Source of the DNA: Haliscomenobacter sp.
GTDB lineage: Bacteria > Bacteroidota > Bacteroidia > Chitinophagales > Saprospiraceae
DNA length: 64,000 nucleotides
Reading direction: 5' to 3'
NCBI GenBank assembly: GCA_016707205.1
Contig: JADJHZ010000024.1
Coordinates: 152,501-216,500, forward strand
The notes below the pieces were generated by a model, which was not told the DNA's origin, ran no database searches, and saw only the letters and a list, made by a program, of their open reading frames with translations. Positions within the stretch are counted from its first letter, which is position 1. Each line of letters opens with the position of its first letter. A program made the translations under genes and the position numbers. Positions 1 through 8,461 of the stretch are shown piece after piece.

Positions 1-1
1 C

Positions 2-229
2 AACGTCATTGCGCCGGAGGACCGTTCGCTCATGAACGCCACCTTCCTTCCAGCCCGTCCAGAGATGGAAAAGCCGTTCCTCGACCAATGCAAAGCAGCA
101 GGAATTGAGGGCCTCAAAGGCCACCGTTCGGTAGGCGGGTTCAGAGCATCCATGTACAACGCCATGCCATTGGAAAGCGTCCAGGTTTTGGTGGAGGTCA
201 TGCAAGACTTTGCGCGGACCAACGGGTAG
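2..229 (+). CDS. serC: Phosphoserine aminotransferase, 3' end only
   Basis: The frame is open from base 2 and closes with TAG at 227-229, so only the last 75 or so residues are present. The tail contains GLKGHRSVGGFRAS followed by YNAMP, the conserved C-terminal stretch of SerC that contacts the substrate phosphate. SerC converts 3-phosphohydroxypyruvate to phosphoserine in serine synthesis, and 4-phosphohydroxythreonine in pyridoxal-phosphate synthesis, using PLP in the cytoplasm. The PLP lysine lies upstream of the window and cannot be checked. The next gene starts 9 bases after the stop on the same strand, so the two may be cotranscribed. Confidence 0.93.
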   Translation, partial: NVIAPEDRSLMNATFLPARPEMEKPFLDQCKAAGIEGLKGHRSVGGFRASMYNAMPLESVQVLVEVMQDFARTNG

Positions 230-238
230 GCCAAGCCA

Positions 239-985
239 ATGAAAAAATCGGAGAAGACCACGCTCAAGCTCCAATTGAACGGCCAATGGGTGCAAGTTCA
301 GGCTATTCAGGAACGACGGGCCAGCTTGCGGGCAGCTACGGGCAGGCAGGGATTAATATTCCGAATGCCGCTGGGGTTGAGTGAATCCCAGCGCCGCCAA
401 GCCTGGGAATGGTTCCATCAATGGGCGCTGACAGCCCTTCAAAAACAACCGGAACTGCTATCCCGGGCCAGAGGGAAAGAATACCGGGACGGAGACCTTT
501 TGCAGGTCGGCTCGCGGGTTTACCGGCTGGCGCTGGAATTTAGTGCTCGCCAAACGCACACCGGCAGGCTTTTGCCTGGAAATGAGATCCGCTTACACCT
601 GGTGGAAACCGGCGATGATTTTTCCAGAAACCAAGCCGTCAAAACCTTGCTGAGCCGTTTAATTGCCAAAGATTTTTTTCCGGAGGTCAACCGGAGGGTT
701 CATGAGTTGAACCACCTGTTTTTTAAAGCGCCCATTCAAGGCATCCGGCTAAAATACCTGTCCTCCAAATGGGGAAGTTGTTCTTCCCGGGGCAACATCA
801 ATCTATCTACCCGGTTGCTGTTTGCGCCCCAGGAGGTAGTGGATTACGTGATTGTTCACGAGCTGGCCCATTTGATGGAAATGAATCACTCGGACCGTTT
901 CTGGAAGATTGTGCGGGAGGCCATGCCTGGGTATAAAGAACAGGAGCGGTGGTTAAAAGCACACGGCGGCGCCTGCGATTTTTGA
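239..985 (+). CDS. YgjP-like (DUF45) zinc metallopeptidase domain protein
   Basis: This 248-residue protein has HELAH at residues 207-211 with a third likely zinc ligand at H217 (NHSDRFW), and the family motif SKWGSCSS at 177-184. These are the hallmarks of the YgjP/DUF45 metallopeptidase-like family, whose members resemble SprT and M48 peptidases. There is no signal peptide, so it is probably cytoplasmic. Substrate is unknown. It follows serC by 9 bases. The large region before the zinc site (residues 1-140) is less conserved. Family assignment is secure; a proteolytic role is only inferred from the HExxH motif. Confidence 0.88.
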   Translation: MKKSEKTTLKLQLNGQWVQVQAIQERRASLRAATGRQGLIFRMPLGLSESQRRQAWEWFHQWALTALQKQPELLSRARGKEYRDGDLLQVGSRVYRLALEFSARQTHTGRLLPGNEIRLHLVETGDDFSRNQAVKTLLSRLIAKDFFPEVNRRVHELNHLFFKAPIQGIRLKYLSSKWGSCSSRGNINLSTRLLFAPQEVVDYVIVHELAHLMEMNHSDRFWKIVREAMPGYKEQERWLKAHGGACDF

Positions 986-1049
986 TGAGGAGGAGGGCCC
1001 CGGGCTTAGGGAACAGGGAATCTGTCTGGCCAAAACCCGCCCGAATGCA

Positions 1050-1089
1050 CAAGCCCCGGAAAAGGCAGGTTGCCTTTTACCGGGGCTTG
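1050..1089. terminator. Strong hairpin between convergent genes
   Basis: Arms at 1050-1067 and 1071-1089 pair over 18 bases with a single bulged A at 1079 and a 3-base loop. The stem is GC-rich at its base (AAGCCCCGG/CCGGGGCTT). It sits between the ends of the metallopeptidase gene and rplI, which converge here, so it probably serves as a bidirectional terminator. No long T run follows on either strand. Confidence 0.7.
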
Positions 1090-1122
1090 CACGTTGGTTG
1101 ACCCGGAAAACACCGACGGTTC

Positions 1123-1569
1123 TTAGTCCGCGATGACCTCGAAGCGAACTTTCGCCACCATATGCTTGTAGATTTGGACATCAGCTACGAAAGAGCCCAA
1201 ATCTTTGACATCTTCAGGGACTTCGATCCTTTTGCGTTCGATATCCAGGTCCCATTTTTCCTTGATGGCAGCGGCGAGCTGCACATTGGTCACGCTACCG
1301 AAGATCTTCCCGCTGGTACCCGCTTTGGCGCCAATTTGGAGCACGTCGGATTCCAGTTTTTCTATAAGGGCGCGGTATTCGCCGATGAGTTGGGCTTCTT
1401 CTTTGGCTTCTTTGGATTTCATCTCCTCCAATCTGGCCATATTCGACTTATTGGCGATTTGAGCCAAGCCTTGCGGAATGAGGTAATTGCGGCCAAAGCC
1501 GGGTTTAACGGTCACTACCTCGAAACGATCCCCCAGCTTTTCAATATCTTTTAAGAGAATAACTTGCAT
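1123..1569 (-). CDS. rplI: 50S ribosomal protein L9
   Basis: The 148-residue product starts MQVILLKDIEKLG and contains the L9 N-terminal domain signature (VKPGFGRNYLIPQGLA), followed by the long connecting helix and the C-terminal rRNA-binding domain. An in-frame codon 39 bases further upstream gives a longer frame, but the conserved family start is the ATG at 1569. L9 binds 23S rRNA domain V near the L1 stalk and limits frameshifting. It is the last gene of the operon rpsF-rpsR-rplI, the standard arrangement, 53 bases after rpsR. Confidence 0.97.
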   Translation of the reverse strand: MQVILLKDIEKLGDRFEVVTVKPGFGRNYLIPQGLAQIANKSNMARLEEMKSKEAKEEAQLIGEYRALIEKLESDVLQIGAKAGTSGKIFGSVTNVQLAAAIKEKWDLDIERKRIEVPEDVKDLGSFVADVQIYKHMVAKVRFEVIAD

Positions 1570-1622
1570 GGTTTCAGAATTTGCTGCCGGAAAACGGCAA
1601 GTGAGCACAAAAACGCAGGGTT

Positions 1623-1889
1623 TTATTTGAGCAAGTCGGTTACATAAGGCAGCAAAGCCAACTGGCGGGCGCGTTTGATCGCTTCCGAAACTTTGCGCTG
1701 GTACTTCAGCGAGTTGCCCGTGATCCGGCGAGGCAGGATCTTACCTTGTTCGTTCACGAATTGGAGCAGGAACTCTGCGTCTTTATAATCGATATGGCGA
1801 ATACCAAAACGGCGGAAGCGGCAATATTTTTTGCGATTTTGACCGATTTTGGGATTGCTTAAGAACTTAATATCGTCTTTAGTTGCCAT
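1623..1889 (-). CDS. rpsR: 30S ribosomal protein S18
   Basis: The product is 88 residues. It contains the S18 core: FRRFGIRHIDYKD, then LPRRITGNSLKYQRKVSEAIKR with the conserved arginine-rich helix that binds 16S rRNA together with S6. The extended N-terminal segment (SNPKIGQNRKKYC) is common in Bacteroidota. It is the middle gene of the rpsF-rpsR-rplI operon, 38 bases after rpsF. Confidence 0.97.
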   Translation of the reverse strand: MATKDDIKFLSNPKIGQNRKKYCRFRRFGIRHIDYKDAEFLLQFVNEQGKILPRRITGNSLKYQRKVSEAIKRARQLALLPYVTDLLK

Positions 1890-1927
1890 GATAAGGCTGA
1901 ATTAAGATAAAAAAATGCGGCAATCAA

Positions 1928-2407
1928 TTATTCCTTGTTCTGGGCGCCCGATTCAGGAGCAGGGGTTGCCGGGGTATCTTCGGCAGGTTCCCGGCGGGGA
2001 GGGCGCTGGGGACGGTCCGAACGGTCGCGGTCGTGGCGATCGTTGCGGTCCACCTTTTCCTTCTTTTTCACTTTGCCAATCAAACCGCTGCGTTTGTCGA
2101 CGTTGTACTTCACTCCGAATTTGTCGAGCCGGACCGTCAGAAAGCGCATAATGCGCTCATCCCGGCGAAAAGAAAGCTCCACTTCCGTGATCATCTCTCC
2201 GTTGTCCGCTTCAAACTCTACACAAAAATAGACCCCTGAATGCCGCCTGTTAATGGTGTACGCCAAAGGGCGCAAACCCATCTCATCTACGTGAACGATC
2301 CGGCAACCTTTGTTGCGCAGCAGATCGACGTATGTCTGAGCTGTCGACTTGATATCGTCGCTCGACAGCACGGGGTCAACGATGAAGGTCACTTCATAGT
2401 TTTTCAT
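1928..2407 (-). CDS. rpsF: 30S ribosomal protein S6
   Basis: From the ATG at 2407 the protein is 159 residues: an S6 ferredoxin-like fold starting MKNYEVTFIVDP, followed by a long charged tail (EKVDRNDRHDRDRSDRPQ and on to a Pro/Ala-rich end). Such acidic or mixed-charge tails are seen in many Bacteroidota S6 proteins. An ATG at 2419 would add four residues (MSDP); it cannot be excluded. S6 pairs with S18 on the 30S platform, and rpsR follows directly. Promoter evidence lies just upstream at 2441-2448. Confidence 0.96.
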   Translation of the reverse strand: MKNYEVTFIVDPVLSSDDIKSTAQTYVDLLRNKGCRIVHVDEMGLRPLAYTINRRHSGVYFCVEFEADNGEMITEVELSFRRDERIMRFLTVRLDKFGVKYNVDKRSGLIGKVKKKEKVDRNDRHDRDRSDRPQRPPRREPAEDTPATPAPESGAQNKE

Positions 2408-2440
2408 TGGATCAGACATAGTTTGGTTAAAAATTGGCTG

Positions 2441-2448
2441 CAAAGATA
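2441..2448 (-). promoter_or_regulatory. Bacteroidota -7 element for the rpsF operon
   Basis: On the minus strand this reads TATCTTTG, a perfect match to the Bacteroidota sigma-A -7 consensus TAnnTTTG. It lies 34-41 bases upstream of the rpsF ATG at 2407, placing a start site near 2435. I see no convincing -33 TTTG at the expected spacing. Confidence 0.6.
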
Positions 2449-2528
2449 CACTTAATGATCAAATACTTATGCGTGCTGATCATTTTTTTCCAAAGAAAAA
2501 CACAAAGCCGGGGAAGAAGAACAAAAAC

Positions 2529-4205
2529 CTAGCGGTATACCGCCACCGTCATCTTCCGGTCGTAATCGCCCTGAATAACCGGAGATTGCAAATTACCGGT
2601 GTACTGCCTGACATTGTAATAGACAAAGTCAAAAAGTTCCTGAATGTTTACCGTGTTGTCCCGGTTGGAATCTGCCTCCCCTTTAAGCCCCCGAATAAGA
2701 AAATAGCTGAAGACGCCCTGGCGCAATCCGCTGGCTTCCAGGGAGGTTTCTTCTGATTTGGAAGACATAATCAGGGCGGTTCCCGGCTGCGCTTGCGCCA
2801 GAGAGGAATAATAGCTTTTGAGTAAGGGTTGGGAAGAAGGGTCTTTCATCGCGATCATGCTTCCGGAATGGCAGGCATCCGCAATAAACAACTTATACTT
2901 AGCCGGACTTTTGCGCAGCACCTGATTAATTTCATCGTGCAGCAATTTGTTTTGGAGCCCGTTGTAATCAATAGGCAGGAAAGTTCCCGGCAAGCCATGG
3001 CCGGAAAAATACATCAGCACCAGATCGTTCGGCCCGGCTTTTAGAAACACCTCCTGCATGGCGCGGAGGATGTTGTTTCGCGTCGCAGCTTCGTCGATCA
3101 GAAGGCGGATCTGTTCATCCGGTACCGCTCCGCCCTCAGGCGCTTTCATAAACGCATAGATACGGTAAGCGTCATCGTCGGTGTATCGGAGCACCTGCAG
3201 ATGGGAGTAAGAGGCGATCCCGACAATTACCGCCCAAACCTTGAGAGCGGGCGCGTCCGAAGCCGAGGCTACCGCTGGGCTTATGGGTTTGACGGACTCA
3301 GGTAGCAAGCTTTGTTTGTAGATTCCTTCTTCCCAGTACCCGCTGATCCGCCGGCCATCAATATAATAGATGGTTCCTTTGCCATGAAGCTGGCCCGATT
3401 TAACCATTCCTTCGTAGCGTTCGCCGGTTTTGTAAAAAATGACGCCTATTCCTTCGGGCAGTCCGTTTTTGAAGGCGCCCGAGTATCGGCTGCTATCCTG
3501 GAAAAGATATTCGCCATACCCATCCTGGCAATTGCCGTTTAGGCACCTTGGCTGAATGGCCGCTGACACCGGGGGAACAGGGCCGCTGTTCGCATCTGCA
3601 ATGCCCTGATCCTGGGTCTCGGCGGGCTGGCCGTATTTCCACAGGCCGGTACGCGACCGGCCATCGGGATATTTCATGGTACCCTGGCCGTCGGGAAGGT
3701 CGCTTACCCATCGGCCTTTGTATTCCGATTGGTTGGCATAGTAACAAACCCCTACCCCAGCGCGCTTACCGCCAGAGAAATCGCCTACGTAGATATCTCC
3801 GTTAGGGAAAATAAAGATCCCTTTACCGCTCACGCAATTTCCGGAAATACAGCCGCTTTTCAAATTGCCAGGCCGCCCGTCCAATTGAAGCAACAGACCT
3901 GGGTCTTCCCGGTCGAGCGATCCCCGCCTCCAGTATCCTTTCTTGATCGATCCGTCGGGGAGTATTTTCACGCCGGGGCCATCGGGGCGGTCATTGGACC
4001 AATTCCCCTGGTAATTGCTCCCATCAGAAAAATAACAAACGCCCCAACCGTCCCGGGTTCCATTTCGGAATTCGCCCACATAGCGGGCGCCGCTGGGATA
4101 GAGCATGACGCCCGTTCCCTGCAGACAATTACCGCTGATGCATTGGGCGTTCAGGGCGAGCTTGAAGGCGAGAAGAAGCACCAAAGTCAAGGTCAGGTTT
4201 TGCAT
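2529..4205 (-). CDS. Secreted MORN-repeat caspase-family peptidase (copy 1)
   Basis: The 558-residue protein has an N-terminal signal peptide (cleavage likely after residue 20, ALNA-Q). It then has MORN-type repeats at roughly 30-95, 125-195 and 228-295 (YVGEFRNGTRDGWGV, YSGAFKNGLPEGIGV), each block opening with a Cys-containing CxSGNC or CLNGNC motif. A caspase (C14) domain runs from about 323, with catalytic His403 in SGHG and Cys445 in DACHSG. Near its end the stretch DSNRDNTVNIQE resembles a calcium-binding EF-hand loop. MORN repeats usually bind lipid or membranes, so it is probably periplasmic or surface-exposed. It lies 32 bases downstream of a paralogue of the same design and is probably cotranscribed with it. 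Substrate is unknown. Confidence 0.88.
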   Translation of the reverse strand: MQNLTLTLVLLLAFKLALNAQCISGNCLQGTGVMLYPSGARYVGEFRNGTRDGWGVCYFSDGSNYQGNWSNDRPDGPGVKILPDGSIKKGYWRRGSLDREDPGLLLQLDGRPGNLKSGCISGNCVSGKGIFIFPNGDIYVGDFSGGKRAGVGVCYYANQSEYKGRWVSDLPDGQGTMKYPDGRSRTGLWKYGQPAETQDQGIADANSGPVPPVSAAIQPRCLNGNCQDGYGEYLFQDSSRYSGAFKNGLPEGIGVIFYKTGERYEGMVKSGQLHGKGTIYYIDGRRISGYWEEGIYKQSLLPESVKPISPAVASASDAPALKVWAVIVGIASYSHLQVLRYTDDDAYRIYAFMKAPEGGAVPDEQIRLLIDEAATRNNILRAMQEVFLKAGPNDLVLMYFSGHGLPGTFLPIDYNGLQNKLLHDEINQVLRKSPAKYKLFIADACHSGSMIAMKDPSSQPLLKSYYSSLAQAQPGTALIMSSKSEETSLEASGLRQGVFSYFLIRGLKGEADSNRDNTVNIQELFDFVYYNVRQYTGNLQSPVIQGDYDRKMTVAVYR

Positions 4206-4237
4206 AGCTTGTTGATTTTGGGGTTTTAACTGCAGGG

Positions 4238-5899
4238 CTAACGAAGGACCGAAAACGGCATTTCTGGATCATAGCTCCCGAGAAGTAGCGGGTTTTGCAC
4301 ATTTGCCGTATAGCTCCGAACATTAAAATACAGGTAGTCGTGAATCTCTTTGACCGTGATCAATCCATCGTTATTCCTATCTGCAGGCCCTCTGGCGCCT
4401 TTGATCAGGAAATGGCTGTAAATCCCGGAGCGAAGCCCGCTATCTTCGAGGGAATACTCGTTTCCCTTGGAAGAAAGGAGCAAGGCGATTCCGCCTTTGC
4501 TGTTTTCAAAGGCAGAATAAAACTTCTCTACGATTTGGTGAATAGGAGTGCGTTGCGCGAACAGATTACCCGCATGGCATGCATCTGCAACAACGATCTT
4601 GTGTTTGGCTTTACTATTCTGGATGATATCCCTGATGGTCGCATGCGACAGCAAGTTATTATACCCGTCAAAATCTACCGGAAGGAAAGCGCCCTCAACG
4701 CCATGCCCGGAGAAATAGAACAGGAGGATATCATTTTCATCCGCCTCAGCAGCCGCTGTCCGAAGCGCCTGGACGATGGCTTTATAGGAGCCGTCTTCGT
4801 CGATCAGAAGCCGGATTTGCGATTCGGGGACGGCGCCGCCCTGGGGGCTTCTCAGAAACGCGTTCACCTGATAAGCGTCGTCGTCGGTATAACGCAGGGC
4901 CGGCATGTGCGTATATAGGCCAACCCCTACGACCACCGCGCGGATTCGGATGGACGTGGGATTAAGGGGGGGCGAATCCGGCAGGGGTGCATCTGCTGGC
5001 CGGGGGTGTTCGGCAAAGGTCTTTTCCACTGGCTTCCCTCGCTCCCAAACCGCGCCGGCCACCTCGCCGGAAGCGTAATACATGATGCCTCTTCCCTGAG
5101 GCAGGTGGTTTTTCCAGCCTCCTTCGTACCGGTCGCCCGTGGGATAGAAGATCCGCCCGTTGCCTTCGGGAATTCCATTCACAAACTCCCCTATATAATA
5201 GGCTCCGTTCGGATAAGAATACTCCCCCATACCGCTTTTACAATACTCCAGATTGCAATTTCGATAAGCGGAAGAGTCCAGCTTGAGGGTGAGCCGTTCT
5301 TTTTCCACTGCGGCGAGAGAGATCCCAATATATTTATCTTTTATCCAAATACCCTGGTCCAGGCGCCCATCGGGATAAAACAAAGAGCCCACCCCATCTC
5401 TAAGTCCTTTTTTCCATGCGCCCTCGTACCTTGAACTATCGGCATACCACATTATTCCGTCTCCTTCAAAAGCGCCGTTGACGAAATTCCCCTCGTAACG
5501 CATGCCGGATGGCGTCGTCAATACGCCTTGGCCATTGGGCACATTGGCAGCCCATTGCCCTTCGTATCGGTTGCCATCCGCGTAGGTCATGACCCCTTTG
5601 CCTTGAAATTGGTTCTGGACAAAAGCGCCAAGATACTCGTCACCTCTGGCAAAGGTGAAGCGCCCCTGGCCTTCCCGGTATTGGTTGCGCCAATTTCCGC
5701 TATACCTATGCCCCTCGGGGAAATACATGGTACCCAGGCCATGGGCCCTGCCGTTGAGAAAATTCCCAACATACTTGGCGCCACTGTCAAAGATCGCTTC
5801 CCCGTATCCCTCTTTGCAATCCCCCTTAACGCACCTGAATTGGGCAAACCCCGGCTGGAGGCTTAAAAAAACCGCTAACACACTTAAATTGAGCTTCAT
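4238..5899 (-). CDS. Secreted MORN-repeat caspase-family peptidase (copy 2)
   Basis: This is a 553-residue paralogue of the downstream gene. A signal peptide covers residues 1-20 (PGFAQ-F). MORN repeats fill about 22-190 and 215-290 (RYEGQWAANVPNGQGV, YYIGEFVNGIPEGNGR), so it has more repeats before the linker than copy 1. The caspase domain starts near 319 with catalytic His399 (SGHG) and Cys441 (DACHAG). DRNNDGLITVKE near the C terminus is a canonical-looking EF-hand loop. Both copies keep the catalytic dyad, so both are probably active. The first gene of the pair is this one, with a 570-base gene-free region upstream. Confidence 0.88.
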   Translation of the reverse strand: MKLNLSVLAVFLSLQPGFAQFRCVKGDCKEGYGEAIFDSGAKYVGNFLNGRAHGLGTMYFPEGHRYSGNWRNQYREGQGRFTFARGDEYLGAFVQNQFQGKGVMTYADGNRYEGQWAANVPNGQGVLTTPSGMRYEGNFVNGAFEGDGIMWYADSSRYEGAWKKGLRDGVGSLFYPDGRLDQGIWIKDKYIGISLAAVEKERLTLKLDSSAYRNCNLEYCKSGMGEYSYPNGAYYIGEFVNGIPEGNGRIFYPTGDRYEGGWKNHLPQGRGIMYYASGEVAGAVWERGKPVEKTFAEHPRPADAPLPDSPPLNPTSIRIRAVVVGVGLYTHMPALRYTDDDAYQVNAFLRSPQGGAVPESQIRLLIDEDGSYKAIVQALRTAAAEADENDILLFYFSGHGVEGAFLPVDFDGYNNLLSHATIRDIIQNSKAKHKIVVADACHAGNLFAQRTPIHQIVEKFYSAFENSKGGIALLLSSKGNEYSLEDSGLRSGIYSHFLIKGARGPADRNNDGLITVKEIHDYLYFNVRSYTANVQNPLLLGSYDPEMPFSVLR

Positions 5900-6470
5900 G
5901 CCTGGTCCATTGTATCTGGGCTGAAAAATAACGTGGCAAATGAATGCCCTTTTGTGTAACGGTTTGATCCATGCAACAAGGTTATAAGGCTTGGCTTAAG
6001 CCCTGGTTATTATATTAGGAAAAAGTATTTATAGAACAGGAATTTCAACCGCTTATTGCATGGTTAATGCCCTTTAGTATTTTTTTGTCCTGGACTTATC
6101 AGGCGGGAAAAAGTAGGCTGGATTTCTTGGGACTAATATATTAAAAAAATTAATTTTGAAAACTTTTGCCGAAAACTGCGGGAGGATTTGCCCGCTCTTT
6201 AGCCGCTTTTATCGCGCCTGGATAGGTGTTCGTTACTTTAGCTCCCTTCAACGTCCAGATATACGGGAAGAGGCAGGAAGTTTTCCAAATCGCTCCGCCC
6301 CCGGCACAGAAGAGGGGGAAAGCGCCCTACGCTTAAGGACGTCAAGAATGATCTACTTCTTCTTTTTTCTATTGAAAACCAATTATTTTTTAAAATGTTA
6401 TCCCGGTTGTGTCCGATTTTTTAATTTCTCATTAAATTACTTCGCCGAATACCCCATACCGGATGAAACT
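5900..6470. other. 570-base gene-free region between divergent genes
   Basis: I find no convincing gene here. The first part (5930-6160) is AT-rich and promoter-like. The segment 6165-6340 is GC-richer and has small inverted repeats, including CTGGA/TCCAG around 6219-6258 and CCCCC/GGGGG around 6296-6318. A frame open from 6156 runs into the downstream HD gene but has no protein-like features before 6471. A short untranslated RNA or long leader is possible; it does not match tmRNA, RNase P or SRP RNA core motifs. Confidence 0.5.
6151..6158 (+). promoter_or_regulatory. -7 element upstream of the HD gene
   Basis: TAATTTTG matches the Bacteroidota -7 consensus TAnnTTTG. A TTGG at 6127-6130 sits 20 bases upstream, acceptable for the -33 element. 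Transcription would start near 6165, leaving a leader of about 300 bases before the HD gene at 6471. Confidence 0.5.
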
Positions 6471-7065
6471 ATGAACTACCACGCAGCCAAAGCATTCATT
6501 CTGGACAAGCTGGAACAGGAGCTTTCCGACAAGCTAACCTACCACGGGCTTCATCACACGCTGGATGTCCTCCACGCTACGGAAGAACTCTGCCGGATTG
6601 AACGCATTGCCCCGTATGAGTCCATGCTGCTCAAAACCGCTGCCCTTTTATCACGATTCCGGTTTTACGATGGACAACAAGAGCCACGAGGAGCTTGGCT
6701 GCCAGATTGCAAAAGCCAATCTGCCCATGTACGACTACTCTGGCGAAGACATTGACCGCATTTGCGGCATGATCATGGCCACTAAAATCCCTCAATCGCC
6801 TCATAATTATCTGGAGGCCATCCTGTGCGACGCCGATCTCGACTACCTTGGCAGGGATGATTTCCACCAAATTGGGGCCACCTTGTTTGAGGAACTTCAG
6901 GCCTACGATATCCTGGACCACTTGGAGGCCTGGAATCGCCTTCAAGTCAACTTCCTGGAAAAGCATACCTTTTTCACCCGGACGAACCGGCTTCGCCGGA
7001 ACCGGAAAAAGCAATTTCACCTTCGGGAACTTAAAAAGGTAGTTGCCGGCTATCCCAATCCCTGA
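6471..7065 (+). pseudogene. HD-domain phosphohydrolase-like gene with a +1 frame break
   Basis: Two overlapping frames together encode one HD-domain protein of about 197 residues. The first runs from the ATG at 6471 (MNYHAAKAFILDKLEQ, then YHGLHHTLDV) to AALL. The second starts with HDSGF at 6652. Skipping the T at 6651 joins them into AALLHDSGF, exactly the HD metal-binding motif, followed by SHEELGC and an Asp-containing helix (CDADLDYLG). One extra base is therefore the simplest explanation. HD proteins hydrolyse phosphate esters of nucleotides or second messengers; the substrate here is unknown. The end overlaps the aroB stop by 16 bases, tail to tail. It may be a real pseudogene or an uncorrected indel in CTTTTATC. 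Confidence 0.8.
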
Positions 7066-8129
7066 TCGCCAAGCCGTCCATTCAGATAAGCAAAGCTCGC
7101 ACGGATTTCCGCCTCCCCGGCCTTTTGGTTGACGTGGGCCGTTCCCGGCGGGCCGATGAACGTAAAATTGATCTCATCCGCTTCGTTCTTTTTGTCGTTG
7201 CGCATCAGTTGCAGATACGCCGGGTAGTTGGAAGCGCTCAGAGGCTGGGGTTGGTAAACCTGGATCAGGTATGTGGAAATCGCTTCCAGATCCAGACGGT
7301 CTAATAATCCGGCGCTGAACGAGAGCCAGGCTTCGCAGATCATCCCGGCTGCAATAGCTTCTCCATGCAGCAAGGGCCCGGCAGCTTGCAAGGACACCGC
7401 TTCTATGGCATGCCCAATGGTGTGCCCGAAGTTAAGCGTTTTGCGGAGACCTTTCTCAAAGGGATCGGCCACGACGATGCGCTTCTTGATCTGCAAGGAG
7501 GGCGGGATGAGTTCTATCCATGACAACGCCGCTAATTCTTGCTTCGTTTTCAACGCATTCCACAGACCGGCATCGGCTATAAGCGCATGCTTGACAATTT
7601 CTGCATATCCGCTGCGCACCTCCCGGAAGGATAAGGTATCTAAAAATCCCGGGTCGATAAAAACCGCCCTGGGATTGGCAAATACCCCGATGCTATTCTT
7701 AACTTCATGGAAATCAACACCCAGTTTGCCGCCAATGGAGGCATCGACCTGCGATAACAAGGTGGTGGGTACTTGGACAAAGTCCATTCCCCGTTTATAG
7801 GTAGCCGCACAAAAACCCCCCATATCGCCGATCACCCCTCCGCCCAGGTTAATCAGCAAACCTCTTCTTCCGGCGCCTGCATCCAGCAGTTGACGCCAGA
7901 TCCCGCTGCAGGTATCCAAATTCTTGAAGGTTTCCCCGGCCTGGATTCTCAGGATAACCGCTTTAGCAAGCTCCCCAACCCCGGAGAGGCGGGGAAGACA
8001 GCAGGCTTCCGTGTTTTCGTCCACCAGTACGAAAACCTCTCCGTACGGATGCGATCCAAGGAAATGGGATAACGCCTCTTCGCAAGGCCCTATAAAAATA
8101 GGATAATCCTGTAGTTGCAAAACATCCAT
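7050..8129 (-). CDS. aroB: 3-dehydroquinate synthase
   Basis: The 359-residue product from the ATG at 8129 matches AroB. It has the NAD-binding motif GGGVIGDMGGF, the stretch FVQVPTTLLSQVDASIGGK, and zinc-ligand regions NFGHTIGHAIE and LHGEAIAAGM. The enzyme converts DAHP to 3-dehydroquinate in the shikimate pathway. An in-frame extension of 20 residues to 8189 lies inside the upstream gene and is not conserved, so the ATG at 8129, 2 bases after the neighbour's stop, is preferred. It is the last gene of a three-gene minus-strand run (SAM hydroxide gene, ABM gene, aroB). aroA lies about 2.5 kb away on the other strand. Confidence 0.96.
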   Translation of the reverse strand: MDVLQLQDYPIFIGPCEEALSHFLGSHPYGEVFVLVDENTEACCLPRLSGVGELAKAVILRIQAGETFKNLDTCSGIWRQLLDAGAGRRGLLINLGGGVIGDMGGFCAATYKRGMDFVQVPTTLLSQVDASIGGKLGVDFHEVKNSIGVFANPRAVFIDPGFLDTLSFREVRSGYAEIVKHALIADAGLWNALKTKQELAALSWIELIPPSLQIKKRIVVADPFEKGLRKTLNFGHTIGHAIEAVSLQAAGPLLHGEAIAAGMICEAWLSFSAGLLDRLDLEAISTYLIQVYQPQPLSASNYPAYLQLMRNDKKNEADEINFTFIGPPGTAHVNQKAGEAEIRASFAYLNGRLGDQGLG

Positions 8130-8131
8130 AA

Positions 8132-8452
8132 CTAGAAAAGACTTGGGCCCTCCTGGGGGTCGGGCTGGCTGACCAATTCGAGACTCCACGCCTGGGGCTT
8201 CGCAGCAAACAGGGCTTTCGTCTGGTTCCAGGTATTCTGAAATAACTCAGATTGCCGGTAAGCTTCCAGGGCGCCAGGGTTTTCCCATAAGCTATAGGTA
8301 AAAAAAACGTGCTCGTGCGCTTGCTGCCTCCAAAGTTCCAGGTGGCAGCACCCCGGAAAACTCCGGATCGCATTTTTAGTCCGTTCAAAAAGGTCGAGAA
8401 AGGTACCTGTTTCCTCTTCTCTGAAGGTCATTTTAACTATTCTACGGATCAT
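8132..8452 (-). CDS. Antibiotic biosynthesis monooxygenase (ABM) domain protein
   Basis: This 106-residue protein is a single ABM-type ferredoxin-like barrel. It starts MIRRIVKMTFREEETGTF and contains FERTKNAIRSFPGCCHLELW, with the later HVFFTYSLWENPGALEAY and FQNTW helices. Members of this family are dimeric cofactor-free monooxygenases, heme-degrading enzymes or proteins of unknown role. No heme-ligand pattern can be assigned from sequence alone. It is closely packed between the SAM hydroxide gene (9 bases) and aroB (2 bases), a common gene order in this group. Confidence 0.85.
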   Translation of the reverse strand: MIRRIVKMTFREEETGTFLDLFERTKNAIRSFPGCCHLELWRQQAHEHVFFTYSLWENPGALEAYRQSELFQNTWNQTKALFAAKPQAWSLELVSQPDPQEGPSLF

Positions 8453-8461
8453 ATTTCAAGC

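Noticed and set aside
6165..6340. Known RNA classes (6S, tmRNA, SRP RNA, RNase P RNA)
   Set aside because: Core motifs of tmRNA, SRP RNA and RNase P RNA are absent. The 6S-type bubble cannot be established by eye.
6640..6660. Programmed +1 frameshift in the HD gene
   Set aside because: No slippery stop codon or stimulatory element is visible. A simple one-base insertion explains the data and matches other breaks in the window.
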